From positions 15,155 to 79,154 of the forward strand of contig DHDI01000018.1 in assembly GCA_002399285.1 (NCBI GenBank): a stretch of 64,000 nt of DNA, given 5' to 3'. The first letter of the stretch is position 1; the number at the start of each line of letters is the position of its first letter. The DNA comes from Thermoanaerobacterales bacterium UBA4880. GTDB taxonomy: Bacteria > Bacillota > Thermoanaerobacteria > Thermoanaerobacterales > UBA4877. Made by a program: the position numbers and the translations under genes. Positions 1 to 9,624 of this stretch are shown here, piece after piece. The notes under the pieces were generated by a model. The model saw only the letters and a program-made list of their open reading frames with translations. It was not told where the DNA came from and ran no database searches.

Positions 1-1012
1 GGGCATGTATAATAAAAAGACTATCGTGTTTATCGACGAGATACACCGTTTCAATAAAGCACAGCAGGATGCTCTTCTGCCGGCGGTAGAAGACGGTACC
101 ATAATATTGATAGGAGCAACCACTGAAAACCCGTATTTTGAGGTCAACAGCGCTCTTGTATCCCGTTCCCTTGTAGTGGAGCTTAAAAAGCTTACCGACG
201 ATGACATAGCCAAGATAATAGTGAATGCCGTGAGCGATAAACAAAAGGGACTCGGAATCTCAGATATAGACATGGATGACGATGCGATAAAATACTTGGC
301 ACATATAGCCGACGGCGATGCCCGGGTGGCCATTAATGCCTTGGAACTGGCCTATCTTACCACTACGCCTGATAAAGACGGCGCTATACACATAGACAGA
401 GCCACCATTGCCGATTCCGCACAGCACAAGATATTGAAGTATGATAAAAAGGGAGATAACCACTACGATGTTATTTCCGCATTTATCAAGAGCATGCGTG
501 GTTCTGATCCCGATGCCGTCCTGTATTGGCTGGCGAGGATGATCGAAGCTGGAGAGGACCCCAAGTTTATAGCGAGAAGAATCATGATATGTGCCTCCGA
601 GGATGTGGGAAATGCAGATCCGAGGGCTATTATGGTGGCGACGGCGGCATCTCTTGCGGTAGAGAGGATAGGCATGCCCGAGGGCAGGATCATACTGGCA
701 CAGGCAGCTATTTATGTAGCCTGCGCTCCCAAAAGCAATTCAACCATAATGGGTATCGATGCTGCAAGCGCAGATGTAAAGTCCATGCCGAGCGGAGAGG
801 TGCCGGCCCATTTAAAAGACGCTCATTATGACGGCGCCGGCAAACTGGGACACGGCGTCGGCTATAAGTATGCCCATGATTTTCCCAATCATTATGTAAA
901 ACAACAGTATCTGCCCGAAGGATTCGAAGATAAACAATATTATGTGCCCACTGAGCAGGGGTACGAGGCAAAAATAAAGCAATGGCTTGAATTTCTGAAG
1001 TCGGCTTATTGA
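1..1012 (+). CDS. rarA: Replication-associated recombination protein A (RarA/MgsA), 5'-truncated
   Basis: This is the C-terminal part of an AAA+ ATPase of the RarA/MgsA (WHIP) family, which acts at stalled replication forks. The visible protein opens at the Walker B strand ([10 protein letters not shown], about residues 9-18 of what is present), followed by the [10 protein letters not shown] sensor segment and SRS. The C-terminal helical and oligomerisation domain is present to the stop. Family members are about 420-450 residues, so roughly 100 N-terminal residues including Walker A lie left of the window; the ATG at base 5 is internal, not a start. Identification of the family is firm; its exact role in this organism is by homology. 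Confidence 0.95.
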   Translation, partial: GMYNKKTIVFIDEIHRFNKAQQDALLPAVEDGTIILIGATTENPYFEVNSALVSRSLVVELKKLTDDDIAKIIVNAVSDKQKGLGISDIDMDDDAIKYLAHIADGDARVAINALELAYLTTTPDKDGAIHIDRATIADSAQHKILKYDKKGDNHYDVISAFIKSMRGSDPDAVLYWLARMIEAGEDPKFIARRIMICASEDVGNADPRAIMVATAASLAVERIGMPEGRIILAQAAIYVACAPKSNSTIMGIDAASADVKSMPSGEVPAHLKDAHYDGAGKLGHGVGYKYAHDFPNHYVKQQYLPEGFEDKQYYVPTEQGYEAKIKQWLEFLKSAY

Positions 1013-1042
1013 CTATGCCGTATATATATGTTATCGTTTATT

Positions 1043-1066
1043 TATAATTCCGAGTAAATTAGTAGG
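1043..1066 (+). promoter_or_regulatory. Promoter -10 and Rrf2/IscR-type operator
   Basis: A TATAAT (1043-1048) is followed at once by an imperfect dyad, CCGAGTAAATTAGTAGG (1050-1066), whose arms match as CC-n-A-n-TAA-n-TTA-n-T-n-GG. No good -35 is seen. The dyad would cover the transcription start and lies 22 bases before the Rrf2 regulator gene, as expected for autoregulation. The dyad is seen; the assignment to this regulator is inferred. Confidence 0.5.
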
Positions 1067-1087
1067 CATTGAAGGGGTGATGTTTAG

Positions 1088-1537
1088 ATGAGATTATCTA
1101 CAAAGGGTCAGTATGGTCTGAGAGCAATGTTTGAGCTGGCGGTAAATTACGGGGAAGGGCCTATTCCATTGAAGATAATTGCCGACAGGCAATTTATATC
1201 TGAGCATTACCTTGAACAGCTTGTTGCTACCATGCGGAAGGCCGGATTGGTCAGAAGTACCCGGGGCGCGCAGGGCGGATATGCACTTTCACGGCCGCCG
1301 GGGGAGATCACGGTAGGTCAGGTGATAAGGGTTTTGGAGGGACCGCTGGCTCCCGTAGAGTGTGCGATCGACAATGAGGAACCCATATGTGACAGGTCGG
1401 GGTACTGCCCCACCAGGATAATATGGATAAAAATGAGGGACAGTATAAATCAGGTGGTGGATTCCATCACACTGAAGGACATGGTCGATGATTTCAGGAA
1501 GATGCATCCCGACAAGTCCTACATGTACGAAATATGA
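1088..1537 (+). CDS. iscR: Rrf2-family regulator, IscR-like Fe-S sensor
   Basis: A 149-residue winged-helix repressor of the Rrf2 family. The N terminus MRLSTKGQYGLRAM is typical of the family, with the recognition helix around residues 38-60. Three cysteines, C92, C101 and C107, form the cluster-binding pattern seen in IscR-type members (the spacing is C-x8-C-x5-C here), so it is more likely an Fe-S sensing IscR than a CymR. It is followed after 19 bases by the cysteine desulfurase and then mnmA, which suggests it controls sulfur mobilisation in one operon. A dyad upstream could be its own operator. SD GGGGTGATG precedes the ATG. Confidence 0.88.
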   Translation: MRLSTKGQYGLRAMFELAVNYGEGPIPLKIIADRQFISEHYLEQLVATMRKAGLVRSTRGAQGGYALSRPPGEITVGQVIRVLEGPLAPVECAIDNEEPICDRSGYCPTRIIWIKMRDSINQVVDSITLKDMVDDFRKMHPDKSYMYEI

Positions 1538-1556
1538 CAAGTAGTGGGGTATAGCG

Positions 1557-2693
1557 ATGATTTATCTTGACAATGCGGCGACTACAAGGTTGGCGCCCGA
1601 GGTTTTAAAGGAAATGCTTCCATATTACGAAGAATACTATGGAAATCCATCCAGTATATACTACTTTTCCGCATCATGCAGGGATGCCTTGGATAATGCC
1701 AGGCAGAGGGTGGCTAAGGCGATAGCGGCCAGGCCTTCGGAAATATTTTTTACCGGCGGCGGTAGCGAATCCGATAACTGGGCCCTTGAAGGCATCGCAT
1801 CGGCAGCGAAAGGGAAGGGAAACCATGTCATAACCACATCCATAGAGCACCATGCCGTTCTCAATACGGCGCGATATTTGGAGAACATGGGGTACAGGAT
1901 CACCTATGTTCCCGTCGACAGGAATGGCATGGTCGATCCCGGGGACATAAAAAAAGCCATAACCAAGGATACCATCCTCATTTCCGTGATGTATGCGAAT
2001 AATGAGGTGGGTACTTTGCAGCCCATAAGGGAAATAGGCAGCATCGCCAGGGATAACGGGATATATTTGCACACTGATGCGGTACAGGCTGCGGGCCATA
2101 TACCGATAGACGTAAATAACGATATGGTGGATCTTTTATCTATGTCCGCACATAAGTTCAATGGTCCCAAAGGAGTGGGTGCTCTTTATATCAGAGAGGG
2201 CGTGGACATACATCCCCTCATACACGGCGGCGCCCAGGAGAGAAACCGCAGGGCGGGGACAGAGAATGTGCCGGGCATAGTGGGTATGGGCCGCGCCATA
2301 GAAACTGCGGCGGAAAGATCATGCGAAGAGAACGCAAGGATAACACATATGAGGGATGTAATGACGGATAAAATTTTTTCCTCAATAACGGATGTCAGAC
2401 TAAACGGACATCCCGACAAAAGGCTGCCGGGAATAATAAACATTGAAATAGACGGGGTAAGCGGAGATACTCTTCTGATGAATCTGGATATGGCGGGCAT
2501 ATATGTCTCCAGCGGCTCGGCCTGTACCTCAGGCTCGCCGGAACCTTCCCACGTTCTTTTGGCGATGGGCAAAACTGAAGAAGAGGCCAGATCCTCCGTC
2601 AGGATCTCCATAGGCAGATACAACACTGAGGAGGAGATTGGCATAGCCGTGCTGGAACTTGCCCAAATCGTATCAAGACTTAGAAACATATGA
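1557..2693 (+). CDS. nifS: Cysteine desulfurase (NifS/IscS class)
   Basis: A PLP-dependent enzyme of 378 residues that takes sulfur from cysteine as an enzyme-bound persulfide. The PLP lysine is K200 in SAHKFNGPKG, the PLP-stacking histidine is in IEHHA (98-99), and the persulfide cysteine is C323 in the flexible loop SGSACTSGS, the class I (IscS/NifS) form. It sits between an IscR-like regulator and mnmA. Unlike many clostridial isc loci, no iscU/nifU scaffold gene lies in the 67 bases before mnmA, so its local partner may be MnmA, as for YrvO in Bacillus. Whether it also serves general Fe-S assembly cannot be told from the window. Confidence 0.93.
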   Translation: MIYLDNAATTRLAPEVLKEMLPYYEEYYGNPSSIYYFSASCRDALDNARQRVAKAIAARPSEIFFTGGGSESDNWALEGIASAAKGKGNHVITTSIEHHAVLNTARYLENMGYRITYVPVDRNGMVDPGDIKKAITKDTILISVMYANNEVGTLQPIREIGSIARDNGIYLHTDAVQAAGHIPIDVNNDMVDLLSMSAHKFNGPKGVGALYIREGVDIHPLIHGGAQERNRRAGTENVPGIVGMGRAIETAAERSCEENARITHMRDVMTDKIFSSITDVRLNGHPDKRLPGIINIEIDGVSGDTLLMNLDMAGIYVSSGSACTSGSPEPSHVLLAMGKTEEEARSSVRISIGRYNTEEEIGIAVLELAQIVSRLRNI

Positions 2694-2760
2694 TAACAAC
2701 GCGATTTTATGTTAAAGATATTTATTATGGGATGATTATACGGGAATCTAGAGGTGGCAA

Positions 2761-3843
2761 ATGAACAAGAAACGGGTTTTGCTTGGCATGAGCGGAGGAG
2801 TGGACAGCTCCGTGGCCGCTTATCTTTTAAAGGAACAGGGATATGAGGTAATAGGCGTGACGATGCAGGTGTGGCCCGACATGCCTGACGAGAGAATAGA
2901 GAGGGAGGGGGGCTGCTGTTCGCTCTCCGCTGCGGAAGATGCCAGGAGAGTGGCATCTTCGCTTGGCATCAGGCATTATGTTATCAACTTTAAGGATGTC
3001 TTTACGGAAAAGGTCATAGACTATTTTATCGACGAGTATGTGCGCGGGCGCACTCCCAATCCGTGCATAGCCTGCAACAAATATATAAAATTTGATGCCC
3101 TGCTGAAAAAGGCTTTGGAACTGGATGCTTTTTACGTCGCTACGGGACATTATGCCAAGACCGACTATGACAAGTCCACCGGGAGGTACTTTATTCGAAA
3201 GGCGAGGGACGACAACAAGGACCAGACATATGTGCTTTACAATTTATCGCAGTATCAGTTGGAGCATACTCTATTCCCACTGGGGGATTTTAAAAAGACC
3301 GAGATCAGGGACATGGCAAGGAAGCTGGGCATGCGAGTCGCCGAAAAACCTGACAGTCAGGAGATATGTTTCGTGGAAGATAATGATTATGCGGGATATA
3401 TAGAGAAAGAGGCAGGGGATAGGGTGTTTGCCGGTGACATTGTCGATAAAAGCGGAAATGTTTTAGGCAGACATAAGGGAATAGCCTATTACACTATTGG
3501 TCAGAGAAGGGGCCTTGGCATTTCGTCGGGACATCCTCTGTATGTCATTGACATAGACAGCGGGAATAACAGGGTCGTAGTAGGCGGGAATGAGGACCTT
3601 TTAGGTGACGAGCTCATTGCCGGGGATGTCAATTTTATGCCCTTTGAAACGCTTAAAGACGGCATGGCCATAGATGCAAAGATACGCTATAAGAGTATGG
3701 AAAGTCCCGCGATAATAAGCCCATTGGAAGACGGCAAGGTAAATGTAAAATTTTTCAAAAAACAAAGGGCAATAACACCAGGCCAGGCAGTTGTTTTCTA
3801 TGATGGTGATATTTTAACAGGCGGCGGCACCATATTGAAATAG
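2761..3843 (+). CDS. mnmA: tRNA-specific 2-thiouridylase MnmA
   Basis: A 360-residue enzyme that thiolates C2 of wobble U34 in tRNA Lys, Glu and Gln using persulfide sulfur from a cysteine desulfurase. The ATP pyrophosphatase P-loop SGGVDSS is at residues 11-17. The catalytic pair is C102 (in NPCIACNKYIKFD) and C203 (in DSQEICFVED). The C-terminal beta-barrel domain is complete. SD GAGGTGGCAA precedes the ATG. Placement directly after the desulfurase gene couples sulfur donor and acceptor. Confidence 0.96.
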   Translation: MNKKRVLLGMSGGVDSSVAAYLLKEQGYEVIGVTMQVWPDMPDERIEREGGCCSLSAAEDARRVASSLGIRHYVINFKDVFTEKVIDYFIDEYVRGRTPNPCIACNKYIKFDALLKKALELDAFYVATGHYAKTDYDKSTGRYFIRKARDDNKDQTYVLYNLSQYQLEHTLFPLGDFKKTEIRDMARKLGMRVAEKPDSQEICFVEDNDYAGYIEKEAGDRVFAGDIVDKSGNVLGRHKGIAYYTIGQRRGLGISSGHPLYVIDIDSGNNRVVVGGNEDLLGDELIAGDVNFMPFETLKDGMAIDAKIRYKSMESPAIISPLEDGKVNVKFFKKQRAITPGQAVVFYDGDILTGGGTILK

Positions 3844-3918
3844 CAAAATCCCCATGTATGAATTCCATAAAATAAAGGGAAAATAATTTATATAAATAAA
3901 TAAAAAGGGGAGTATAAA

Positions 3919-4428
3919 TTGAGGGGTTTTAAAGCCCTCTTAAAAAAGGAAGTAATGTCTTTAAAGAGCGGCTGTATCGTCGGCGGCCTTAAAGATATTT
4001 ATTTCGGCCGCCATGGCCGGCTGCTGTATATTGTGGTAAAGACGGGAAGCTTTCTAAACGCCGATAGGATATACGGCATCAGCAATGTGAACAGCTTTAC
4101 CAAAGATTCTATAGAGATCAAAGACGAAATGAGGATCGAGGCAAAGCCAAGCCAAGAGTTTTTATCTGCCGCTGATGCTTTGGGATTGATCGTCAAGTCG
4201 GAAGACAGGATATGGGGAATGTCAGATGATATATACTTTGATTTCAGGGAGAGGCGCGTGACCGGTATAGGCATAAGCAAGGGCTTTTTGATGGATATCT
4301 ATAGCGGTATGCAGATAATACCTTTTGAGGGTACGGATATCGGTAAAAACATTATTTTATGTCCGTCTCAAAGGAGTTTAAAAGTATATAACGGAGGTAT
4401 AAAGAATATCATAAAGAGGGAGGAGTAA
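3919..4428 (+). CDS. PRC-barrel domain protein
   Basis: A 169-residue protein with two PRC-barrel-like beta segments: GCIVGGLKDIYFGRHGRLLY (near residues 18-37) and a second around 85-125 with ISKGFLMDIYSG. The TTG start follows AAAAAGGGG with good spacing; an internal ATG at 3955 is an alternative. PRC barrels occur in RimM and in sporulation proteins such as YlmC/YmxH, and this copy resembles the latter loosely. It is followed by a 51-codon gene that may be co-transcribed. Specific function unknown. Confidence 0.75.
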   Translation: MRGFKALLKKEVMSLKSGCIVGGLKDIYFGRHGRLLYIVVKTGSFLNADRIYGISNVNSFTKDSIEIKDEMRIEAKPSQEFLSAADALGLIVKSEDRIWGMSDDIYFDFRERRVTGIGISKGFLMDIYSGMQIIPFEGTDIGKNIILCPSQRSLKVYNGGIKNIIKREE

Positions 4429-4431
4429 GAA

Positions 4432-4587
4432 ATGAGGAAACTTACCGCAGGTTTGCTTGTAGGCATGGCTGTAGGTACCGTGGCAGCCCATACCGTAATG
4501 CCGGCTATAATGGATAGAAGAAAGAAGAAATGTTTTTTTAGAAGGGGCAGAAAGTTATATCATAGAATAGTAGATATAATGGATTAA
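4432..4587 (+). CDS. Small membrane-associated protein, YtxH-like
   Basis: A 51-codon ORF starting ATG right behind the PRC-barrel gene (SD GAGGGAGGAG overlapping that gene's end). It begins MRKLTAGLLVGMAVGTVAAH, a short glycine-rich hydrophobic segment, and continues with a strongly basic patch (DRRKKKC). This resembles small YtxH-type or glycine-zipper proteins of Firmicutes. Function unknown; it could act with the PRC-barrel protein. Confidence 0.6.
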   Translation: MRKLTAGLLVGMAVGTVAAHTVMPAIMDRRKKKCFFRRGRKLYHRIVDIMD

Positions 4588-4595
4588 ATGTTTTG

Positions 4596-4628
4596 AGGTG
4601 CATAGAAAGTAATTTTTATGCACCTTTT
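4596..4628 (+). terminator. Rho-independent terminator
   Basis: A perfect 9-bp stem, AGGTGCATA (4596-4604) with TATGCACCT (4617-4625), 12-base loop, then a short T run. It closes the PRC-barrel unit before the membrane protein gene. Confidence 0.65.
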
Positions 4629-4654
4629 CATTACATTGTTTGAGGAGAATAAAT

Positions 4655-5671
4655 GTGGGGCAGCATTCTGCAAAAAAAATTGTAAAATACCTGGCCGTCG
4701 TTATAATAATTGTATTGATATTCGTCTTCAGAAGTAAATTGACTAATATATTTACTCCGTTTATTATGGGCGCCGTTATGGCCTATATCATTTATCCGAT
4801 AACTCATTATTTCGAGAACAAAGGTATGACACGCAGCCGGAGCATATTCGCTACATACGCTATAATTCTGGCGATATTGATAATAACATTTTGGCTGATC
4901 ACACCGTACGTCGTTACGGAATTCAAAACATTTACGGAAGAGCTGCCGAATATGGAGGGCAACATACGCGGCGAATTAAATATTTTAGAAAAAAAACTCA
5001 TGGCCATACCTGGGATAGACAATGCAATGGATAAAATGTATAATAGGGCAAACGGCATGATCACGAATTCGCTTAAAGAACTGCCGGATAGATTGGGCGC
5101 CGTTTTTTCATCTTTGTTCGATCTAATTTTATCACCCATAGTCGCTTTTTATATCTTGAATGACAGAGAAAAGTTATATAATAATTTTTACCAGTTGATA
5201 CCCGAAAGAAACAGGAAGACAGCCGGGATAATACTGGATGATGTCGACAAGGTCATAAACGGTTATATCAGAGGACAGTTCTATATCTGCCTTTTTGTCG
5301 GAATATTTACCTCTGCCGGACTGCTGGCCATACATGTAAAGCTGGCGGTATTATTGGGAATATTGACCGGCATATTTAATTTTATACCTTACTTCGGACC
5401 CATAATAGCCGCAATACCTACGGTCTTATTAGCTCTTTTGGATTCTCCCCGGAAGGCTCTCTATGCACTGATAATATATGTGGCGGTACAGGAAGTGGAG
5501 AGCGGCATTATTTCGCCGAGGATAATAGGCGAAAATGTAGGTCTGCACCCGCTTGCAGTTATGTTTCTCGTTATTTTCGGTCAGGAATTTTTCGGCGTAT
5601 GGGGTATGCTGCTGTCTGTGCCGGTAGCTGCGGTCATACGTGTAGTTCTCTTACGCATAGCTCAGATATAA
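4655..5671 (+). CDS. AI-2E family transporter / PerM-like permease
   Basis: A 338-residue integral membrane protein of the AI-2E exporter family (PerM/YdiK/TqsA). Hydrophobic segments are at about residues 10-30, 34-50, 62-85 and 145-170, with a C-terminal helix bundle; the family motif around FNFIPYFGPIIAA and the segment VEVE/ESGIISPRIIG are present. A GTG start at 4655 is chosen because GAGGAG lies seven bases upstream; a TTG at 4640 would place the SD inside the gene. Members have been linked to quorum-signal export or to Na+/H+ antiport; the substrate here is not known. Confidence 0.85.
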   Translation: MGQHSAKKIVKYLAVVIIIVLIFVFRSKLTNIFTPFIMGAVMAYIIYPITHYFENKGMTRSRSIFATYAIILAILIITFWLITPYVVTEFKTFTEELPNMEGNIRGELNILEKKLMAIPGIDNAMDKMYNRANGMITNSLKELPDRLGAVFSSLFDLILSPIVAFYILNDREKLYNNFYQLIPERNRKTAGIILDDVDKVINGYIRGQFYICLFVGIFTSAGLLAIHVKLAVLLGILTGIFNFIPYFGPIIAAIPTVLLALLDSPRKALYALIIYVAVQEVESGIISPRIIGENVGLHPLAVMFLVIFGQEFFGVWGMLLSVPVAAVIRVVLLRIAQI

Positions 5672-5809
5672 TAATGATCGGAACAATCTTTTGGCGATAA
5701 GCGAAAGGGTCAAGGAGAGATGTTATGAATATGTTTAATTAGAGATTCCGGCTTCCTGCTTAAGAAAAAATTGAAAGTATCATCACTATTTGGAAAGGAA
5801 AGTGATACG

Positions 5810-6133
5810 ATGAAAAAGTCTTTAACTTATGGTGTAGTATTGATGCTAATGCTTACTACAATGAGTACAAACGTCTTCGCCTGTGTCCCCAATAAAAACG
5901 CTTCAGATGTTCGTGAAAAATTGAGAAGCGAAGGAACCTGGCTCACTCCGGAAGAAAGTGCAGCTCAAAAAATGGAATTAGATAGTATTCTCGAATCTTT
6001 AGATAAGGCAGCGGAAATGTCAGAAAGCCCAAGTTATTCTTATGATATGGAAAACAACCCTACTCTGTACCATTGGAAAGTTCAAATGGATGTGATTCTG
6101 GCAGTCATTACTTCCATGCACGGCATACGTTAG
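5810..6133 (+). CDS. Unrecognised small exported protein
   Basis: A 107-residue protein beginning MKKSLTYGVVLMLMLTTMST, a clear signal peptide that ends before the sequence NVFAC. The Cys is at residue 27; the box V-F-A-C is a poor lipobox, so it could be secreted or a lipoprotein. The mature part is hydrophilic and acidic (LTPEESAAQKMELDSILESL) and ends in a hydrophobic helix. SD GGAAAGGAAAG supports the ATG at 5810; a TTG at 5771 is in frame but lacks an SD. I do not recognise the family. It stands alone between the permease and the alaS leader. Confidence 0.6.
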   Translation: MKKSLTYGVVLMLMLTTMSTNVFACVPNKNASDVREKLRSEGTWLTPEESAAQKMELDSILESLDKAAEMSESPSYSYDMENNPTLYHWKVQMDVILAVITSMHGIR

Positions 6134-6340
6134 TATCGTATAATGCTATCCCGTACGCAATAGAGCCGGCATGGTGTCATATTATCTCTCGGAGATCTGG
6201 ACATATGATTCTGATTCCTGCGAAAAACAATCTAATTATTTATATAGCGTAAGATAAATGTCTTGTGGATAAAATTGATATAAATATGAAAAAGTACCAT
6301 AAATGATTCACCTTCAGATCAAATACGACTGCAAAGTCCA

Positions 6341-6369
6341 TTGACAGCTTTCAATATATTTTGTATAAT
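6341..6369 (+). promoter_or_regulatory. Sigma-A promoter of the alaS leader
   Basis: TTGACA (6341-6346), a 17-base spacer and TATAAT (6364-6369): a perfect consensus vegetative promoter. Transcription would start near 6375, exactly where the T-box leader begins. Confidence 0.9.
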
Positions 6370-6373
6370 TAAA

Positions 6374-6603
6374 ATCACTAAAAAGTGATGATGAGAAAAA
6401 ACTGGTGGGGAAATTATCTTACAGAGAGGAAGCGGCCGGTGAAAACTTCCGATATACCTATCAGATGCCGTCTCGAAGCTGCGCGGGTGAAAAAAGTAAT
6501 CTGCGACGGGATTGTCCGTTATCAAACGAGAGGCCGTATGGCAAAATAGGGTGGTACCGCGGAACCTTCGCCCCTAAAGCATTATATGTTTTAGGGGCTT
6601 TTA
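6374..6603 (+). promoter_or_regulatory. T-box riboswitch, alanine
   Basis: A leader RNA of about 230 bases that senses uncharged tRNA-Ala and controls read-through into alaS. The diagnostic T-box AGGGTGGTACCGCGG is at 6548-6562. The terminator stem pairs GCCCCTAAA (6570-6578) with TTTAGGGGC (6590-6598), followed by TTTTA. The leader opens with a hairpin ATCACT/AGTGAT. A likely specifier is the Ala codon GCT at 6478-6480, directly after GAA as in loop-E type specifier loops; a GCC a few bases upstream is an alternative. T-box and terminator are seen; the specifier is inferred. Confidence 0.93.
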
Positions 6604-6634
6604 TATTATTTATTACTACAAGGAGGAATGGATA

Positions 6635-9268
6635 ATGGAATGGATGTCGACTGATGAGATAAGAGAGAAATTCTTAAGCTTTTACGAGAGCAAGGGTCAT
6701 CTGAGATTAAAGAGCTTTCCGCTGATTCCCCGCAGCGATAAGAGCCTGTTGTTGATAAATGCGGGCATGGCTCCCCTTAAACCATACTTTACGGGAAAGG
6801 AAACGCCGCCGAGGAATAGGGTGACCACATGCCAGAAATGTCTAAGGACGCCCGATCTAGAGAGGGTGGGCAAGACTGCGCGGCACGCCACGTTTTTTGA
6901 GATGCTGGGCAATTTCTCCTTCGGGGATTACTTTAAAGAGAGCGCCATACCCTGGGCGTGGGAGTTCGCTACGGAGTGGCTCAAGCTTCCGGAAGATAAG
7001 ATATGGGTAACGGTCTATGAGGATGATGACGAGGCGTTTGAGATATGGAATAAAGTAGTCGGCATACCGGCTGAGAGGATCGTCAAGCTGGGTAAAGACG
7101 ACAATTTTTGGGAGATAGGATTGGGACCGTGCGGACCATGTTCCGAGCTGTATTATGACAGGGGCACGGATAAAGGCTGCGGCAAACCGGACTGTGCGCC
7201 GGGATGCGACTGCGACAGGTTTATGGAGTTTTGGAATCTTGTCTTCACACAGTTTGACAAGGATGAAGACGGGAATTATAACAGACTTCCCCATCCGAAC
7301 ATAGATACCGGCATGGGCTTGGAGAGGATTGCCGCAATCATGCAGGGCGCGGATAACATTTTTGAAGTGGACGTATTGAAAGAGATCATGGACAGCGTAT
7401 TGAAAATAACCGGCAAAAGATACAATGCGGACCCCAAACAGGATGTCAGTATAAAAGTCATAACCGATCACGTAAGGAGCATAACCTTTATGATAGGCGA
7501 CGGGATACTGCCGTCTAATGAAGGACGGGGTTATGTATTGAGGAGGATCCTGAGAGGAGCCGCGCGGCACGGCAAGCTTCTCGGAATGAATGAACCCTTC
7601 CTCCACAGGTTGGTAGACGGTGTTGCCGATGCTTATAGCGGCGTATATCCCGAGCTTACGGAACGTCTCGGATATATCAGGGATGTCGTAAGATCGGAAG
7701 AAGAAAGGTTCAATGAGACGATAGATCAGGGTATCGGAAGACTGCAGCAATATGTTGACAGTATGAAATCCGACGGAAAGAAGATCTTGTCGGGAGAAGA
7801 TTCCTTTAAACTGTATGATACCTATGGCTTCCCGCTGGATCTGACCAGGGAAATACTTGCGGAAGAGGGGTTGGAAGTAGATGAGGAAGGATTCGACAGG
7901 GAAATGCAGGCGCAGAAAAAAAGAGCCAGAGCCAATAAGATAGAGGATAGTTCGCTTTGGGCCAACGACGAGCTTATGGAGATGTTAAAACCCTATGCCA
8001 CAAAATTTGTGGGATATGAAAAATTGCAGTCTAGCGGGCGCGTGCTGGCCATAATCAAGGATAATGAGCTGGTCTCGCAGGTGACCGAAGGCGATGATGT
8101 CGCAATTTTGCTCGATGTAACGCCGTTTTATGCGGAGAGCGGCGGCCAGGTCGGTGACAGGGGCATACTCCATATGGAAGGCGCCGAAGTGGAAGTATAC
8201 GACTGCCGGAAAGCTGCAAACAAATCCATCCATATCGGAAAGATGAAGAAGGGTTCAATAAATGTGGGCGATACGGTAGATGCCGAGGTAAATAAGGCTT
8301 TGCGGCTAAATACGGCAAGGAATCATACCGCTACTCATCTTCTTCAGAAAGCCTTAAGGGAGGTCCTCGGCGAACATGTACATCAGGCAGGTTCGCTTGT
8401 AACTCCCGATTATCTCAGATTTGACTTTTCTCATTATCAGGGCATGACGGGAGAGCAGATCAAAGAGGTTGAGAAGAGGGTGAATGAAAAGATATATGAG
8501 GAGCTTCCCGTTACGGTAAGTGAGACCACTCTGGAGGAAGCGCAGAAAATGGGCGCCATGGCTCTCTTTTCTGAAAAATACGGCGATACGGTGAGGCTTG
8601 TGAGGGCCGGCGACTACAGCATGGAATTATGCGGCGGCACACACATAAATAATACGTCGGAGATAGGAATATTTAAGATAAAGTCCGAAGGCGCCGTAGG
8701 CGCCGGACTGAGAAGGATCGAGGCCTGTACCGGCCCGGCGGCATATGAATATTTGAGCGGTTATAAAGATATCGTATCATCTGCCGCAGAGTTGCTGAAA
8801 GTCGGAGAAAGCGACATCAATGTTAAAATCAATGAGATGGCGGCGGTCCTTAAGACAAAGGACAGGGAGATAGAATCATTAAAGCAGAAGCTCATGAGCC
8901 TGTCGGCGGAGGAGTATGCCAAAAGAGCCGTCGATATAGACGGCATAAAACTGCTGACTTTAAGAATGGACGGTTATACCAATAAGGATCTGCGCGAATT
9001 GAACGATATATTAAAATCGCGGCTGGGCAGCGGCGTCACTCTTCTGGCAGGCGTTGAGGAAGAAAAGATAAATTTGATCGCAAGTGCATCGCGGGATGTG
9101 ATCGATAAAGGCATCAAGGCGGGAGATATAGTAAAGCAGGTATCCGCGGTAATGAACGGCAGCGGAGGAGGAAGACCGGATATGGCTCAGGGCGGCGGCA
9201 AGGATAAATCAAAGATCGAGGAAGCATTTGCTCTGTGCCGCGGGTATATCGAAGAAAGGGTGAAATAG
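6635..9268 (+). CDS. alaS: Alanyl-tRNA synthetase
   Basis: A full-length 877-residue class IIc synthetase charging tRNA-Ala. In order: catalytic core with motif 1 near the N terminus and [14 protein letters not shown] near residue 225; the tRNA-recognition middle domain; the editing domain with zinc ligands H564 and H568 (HTATH) and C666-x3-H670 (CGGTH); and a C-terminal coiled coil and C-Ala domain with the glycine-rich [13 protein letters not shown] near the end. SD AAGGAGG before ATG. Expression is gated by the T-box upstream. ireB follows after about 100 bases. Confidence 0.98.
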   Translation: MEWMSTDEIREKFLSFYESKGHLRLKSFPLIPRSDKSLLLINAGMAPLKPYFTGKETPPRNRVTTCQKCLRTPDLERVGKTARHATFFEMLGNFSFGDYFKESAIPWAWEFATEWLKLPEDKIWVTVYEDDDEAFEIWNKVVGIPAERIVKLGKDDNFWEIGLGPCGPCSELYYDRGTDKGCGKPDCAPGCDCDRFMEFWNLVFTQFDKDEDGNYNRLPHPNIDTGMGLERIAAIMQGADNIFEVDVLKEIMDSVLKITGKRYNADPKQDVSIKVITDHVRSITFMIGDGILPSNEGRGYVLRRILRGAARHGKLLGMNEPFLHRLVDGVADAYSGVYPELTERLGYIRDVVRSEEERFNETIDQGIGRLQQYVDSMKSDGKKILSGEDSFKLYDTYGFPLDLTREILAEEGLEVDEEGFDREMQAQKKRARANKIEDSSLWANDELMEMLKPYATKFVGYEKLQSSGRVLAIIKDNELVSQVTEGDDVAILLDVTPFYAESGGQVGDRGILHMEGAEVEVYDCRKAANKSIHIGKMKKGSINVGDTVDAEVNKALRLNTARNHTATHLLQKALREVLGEHVHQAGSLVTPDYLRFDFSHYQGMTGEQIKEVEKRVNEKIYEELPVTVSETTLEEAQKMGAMALFSEKYGDTVRLVRAGDYSMELCGGTHINNTSEIGIFKIKSEGAVGAGLRRIEACTGPAAYEYLSGYKDIVSSAAELLKVGESDINVKINEMAAVLKTKDREIESLKQKLMSLSAEEYAKRAVDIDGIKLLTLRMDGYTNKDLRELNDILKSRLGSGVTLLAGVEEEKINLIASASRDVIDKGIKAGDIVKQVSAVMNGSGGGRPDMAQGGGKDKSKIEEAFALCRGYIEERVK

Positions 9269-9366
9269 AGAGCTTTTCCCCATTTTCTTAATATATTTTT
9301 ATATTTAATTACTATTAGATGTCGCCAAAATATGTTACAATGAAAATGAAGCGGAGGTGCTTAGAT

Positions 9367-9624
9367 ATGACTGATGATCAGAATACCATGAAGTACAGTA
9401 TGGATAAAGTAAAAGAAGATCAGGCCAGAGAGATATTAAAAGAGGTGTATGATGCCCTGAAGGAAAAAGGGTACAACCCGATAAATCAGATTGTGGGGTA
9501 TCTGCTGTCCGGCGATCCGACATATATAACCAATTATAACAACGCAAGGGGACTGATTAAAAAGCTGGAGCGCGATGAACTGGTGGAGGAACTGGTAAAA
9601 TACTACCTTCAGGTGAAGAACTGA
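9367..9624 (+). CDS. ireB: IreB family regulatory phosphoprotein (UPF0297)
   Basis: An 85-residue protein matching the IreB/YrzL family, a small helical dimer that is a substrate of the PASTA kinase IreK in enterococci and modulates cell-wall stress tolerance. The N terminus [14 protein letters not shown] has the Thr-containing segment phosphorylated in the enterococcal protein, and the core has [20 protein letters not shown], the family signature. SD GGAGGTGC supports the ATG at 9367. Its usual neighbours alaS, ruvX and DUF1292 are all here, but an aldo/keto reductase lies between it and ruvX. Confidence 0.93.
   Translation: MTDDQNTMKYSMDKVKEDQAREILKEVYDALKEKGYNPINQIVGYLLSGDPTYITNYNNARGLIKKLERDELVEELVKYYLQVKN

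Noticed and set aside
2186-2956. Open frame of 256 codons on the - strand over nifS and mnmA
   Set aside because: Ser/Pro/Leu-rich low-complexity product typical of antisense frames; it spans two well-identified genes and has no SD.
6857-7750. Open frame of 297 codons on the - strand within alaS
   Set aside because: It is a shadow of the alaS codons: no SD, no recognisable domain, and it lies fully inside a conserved enzyme gene on the other strand.
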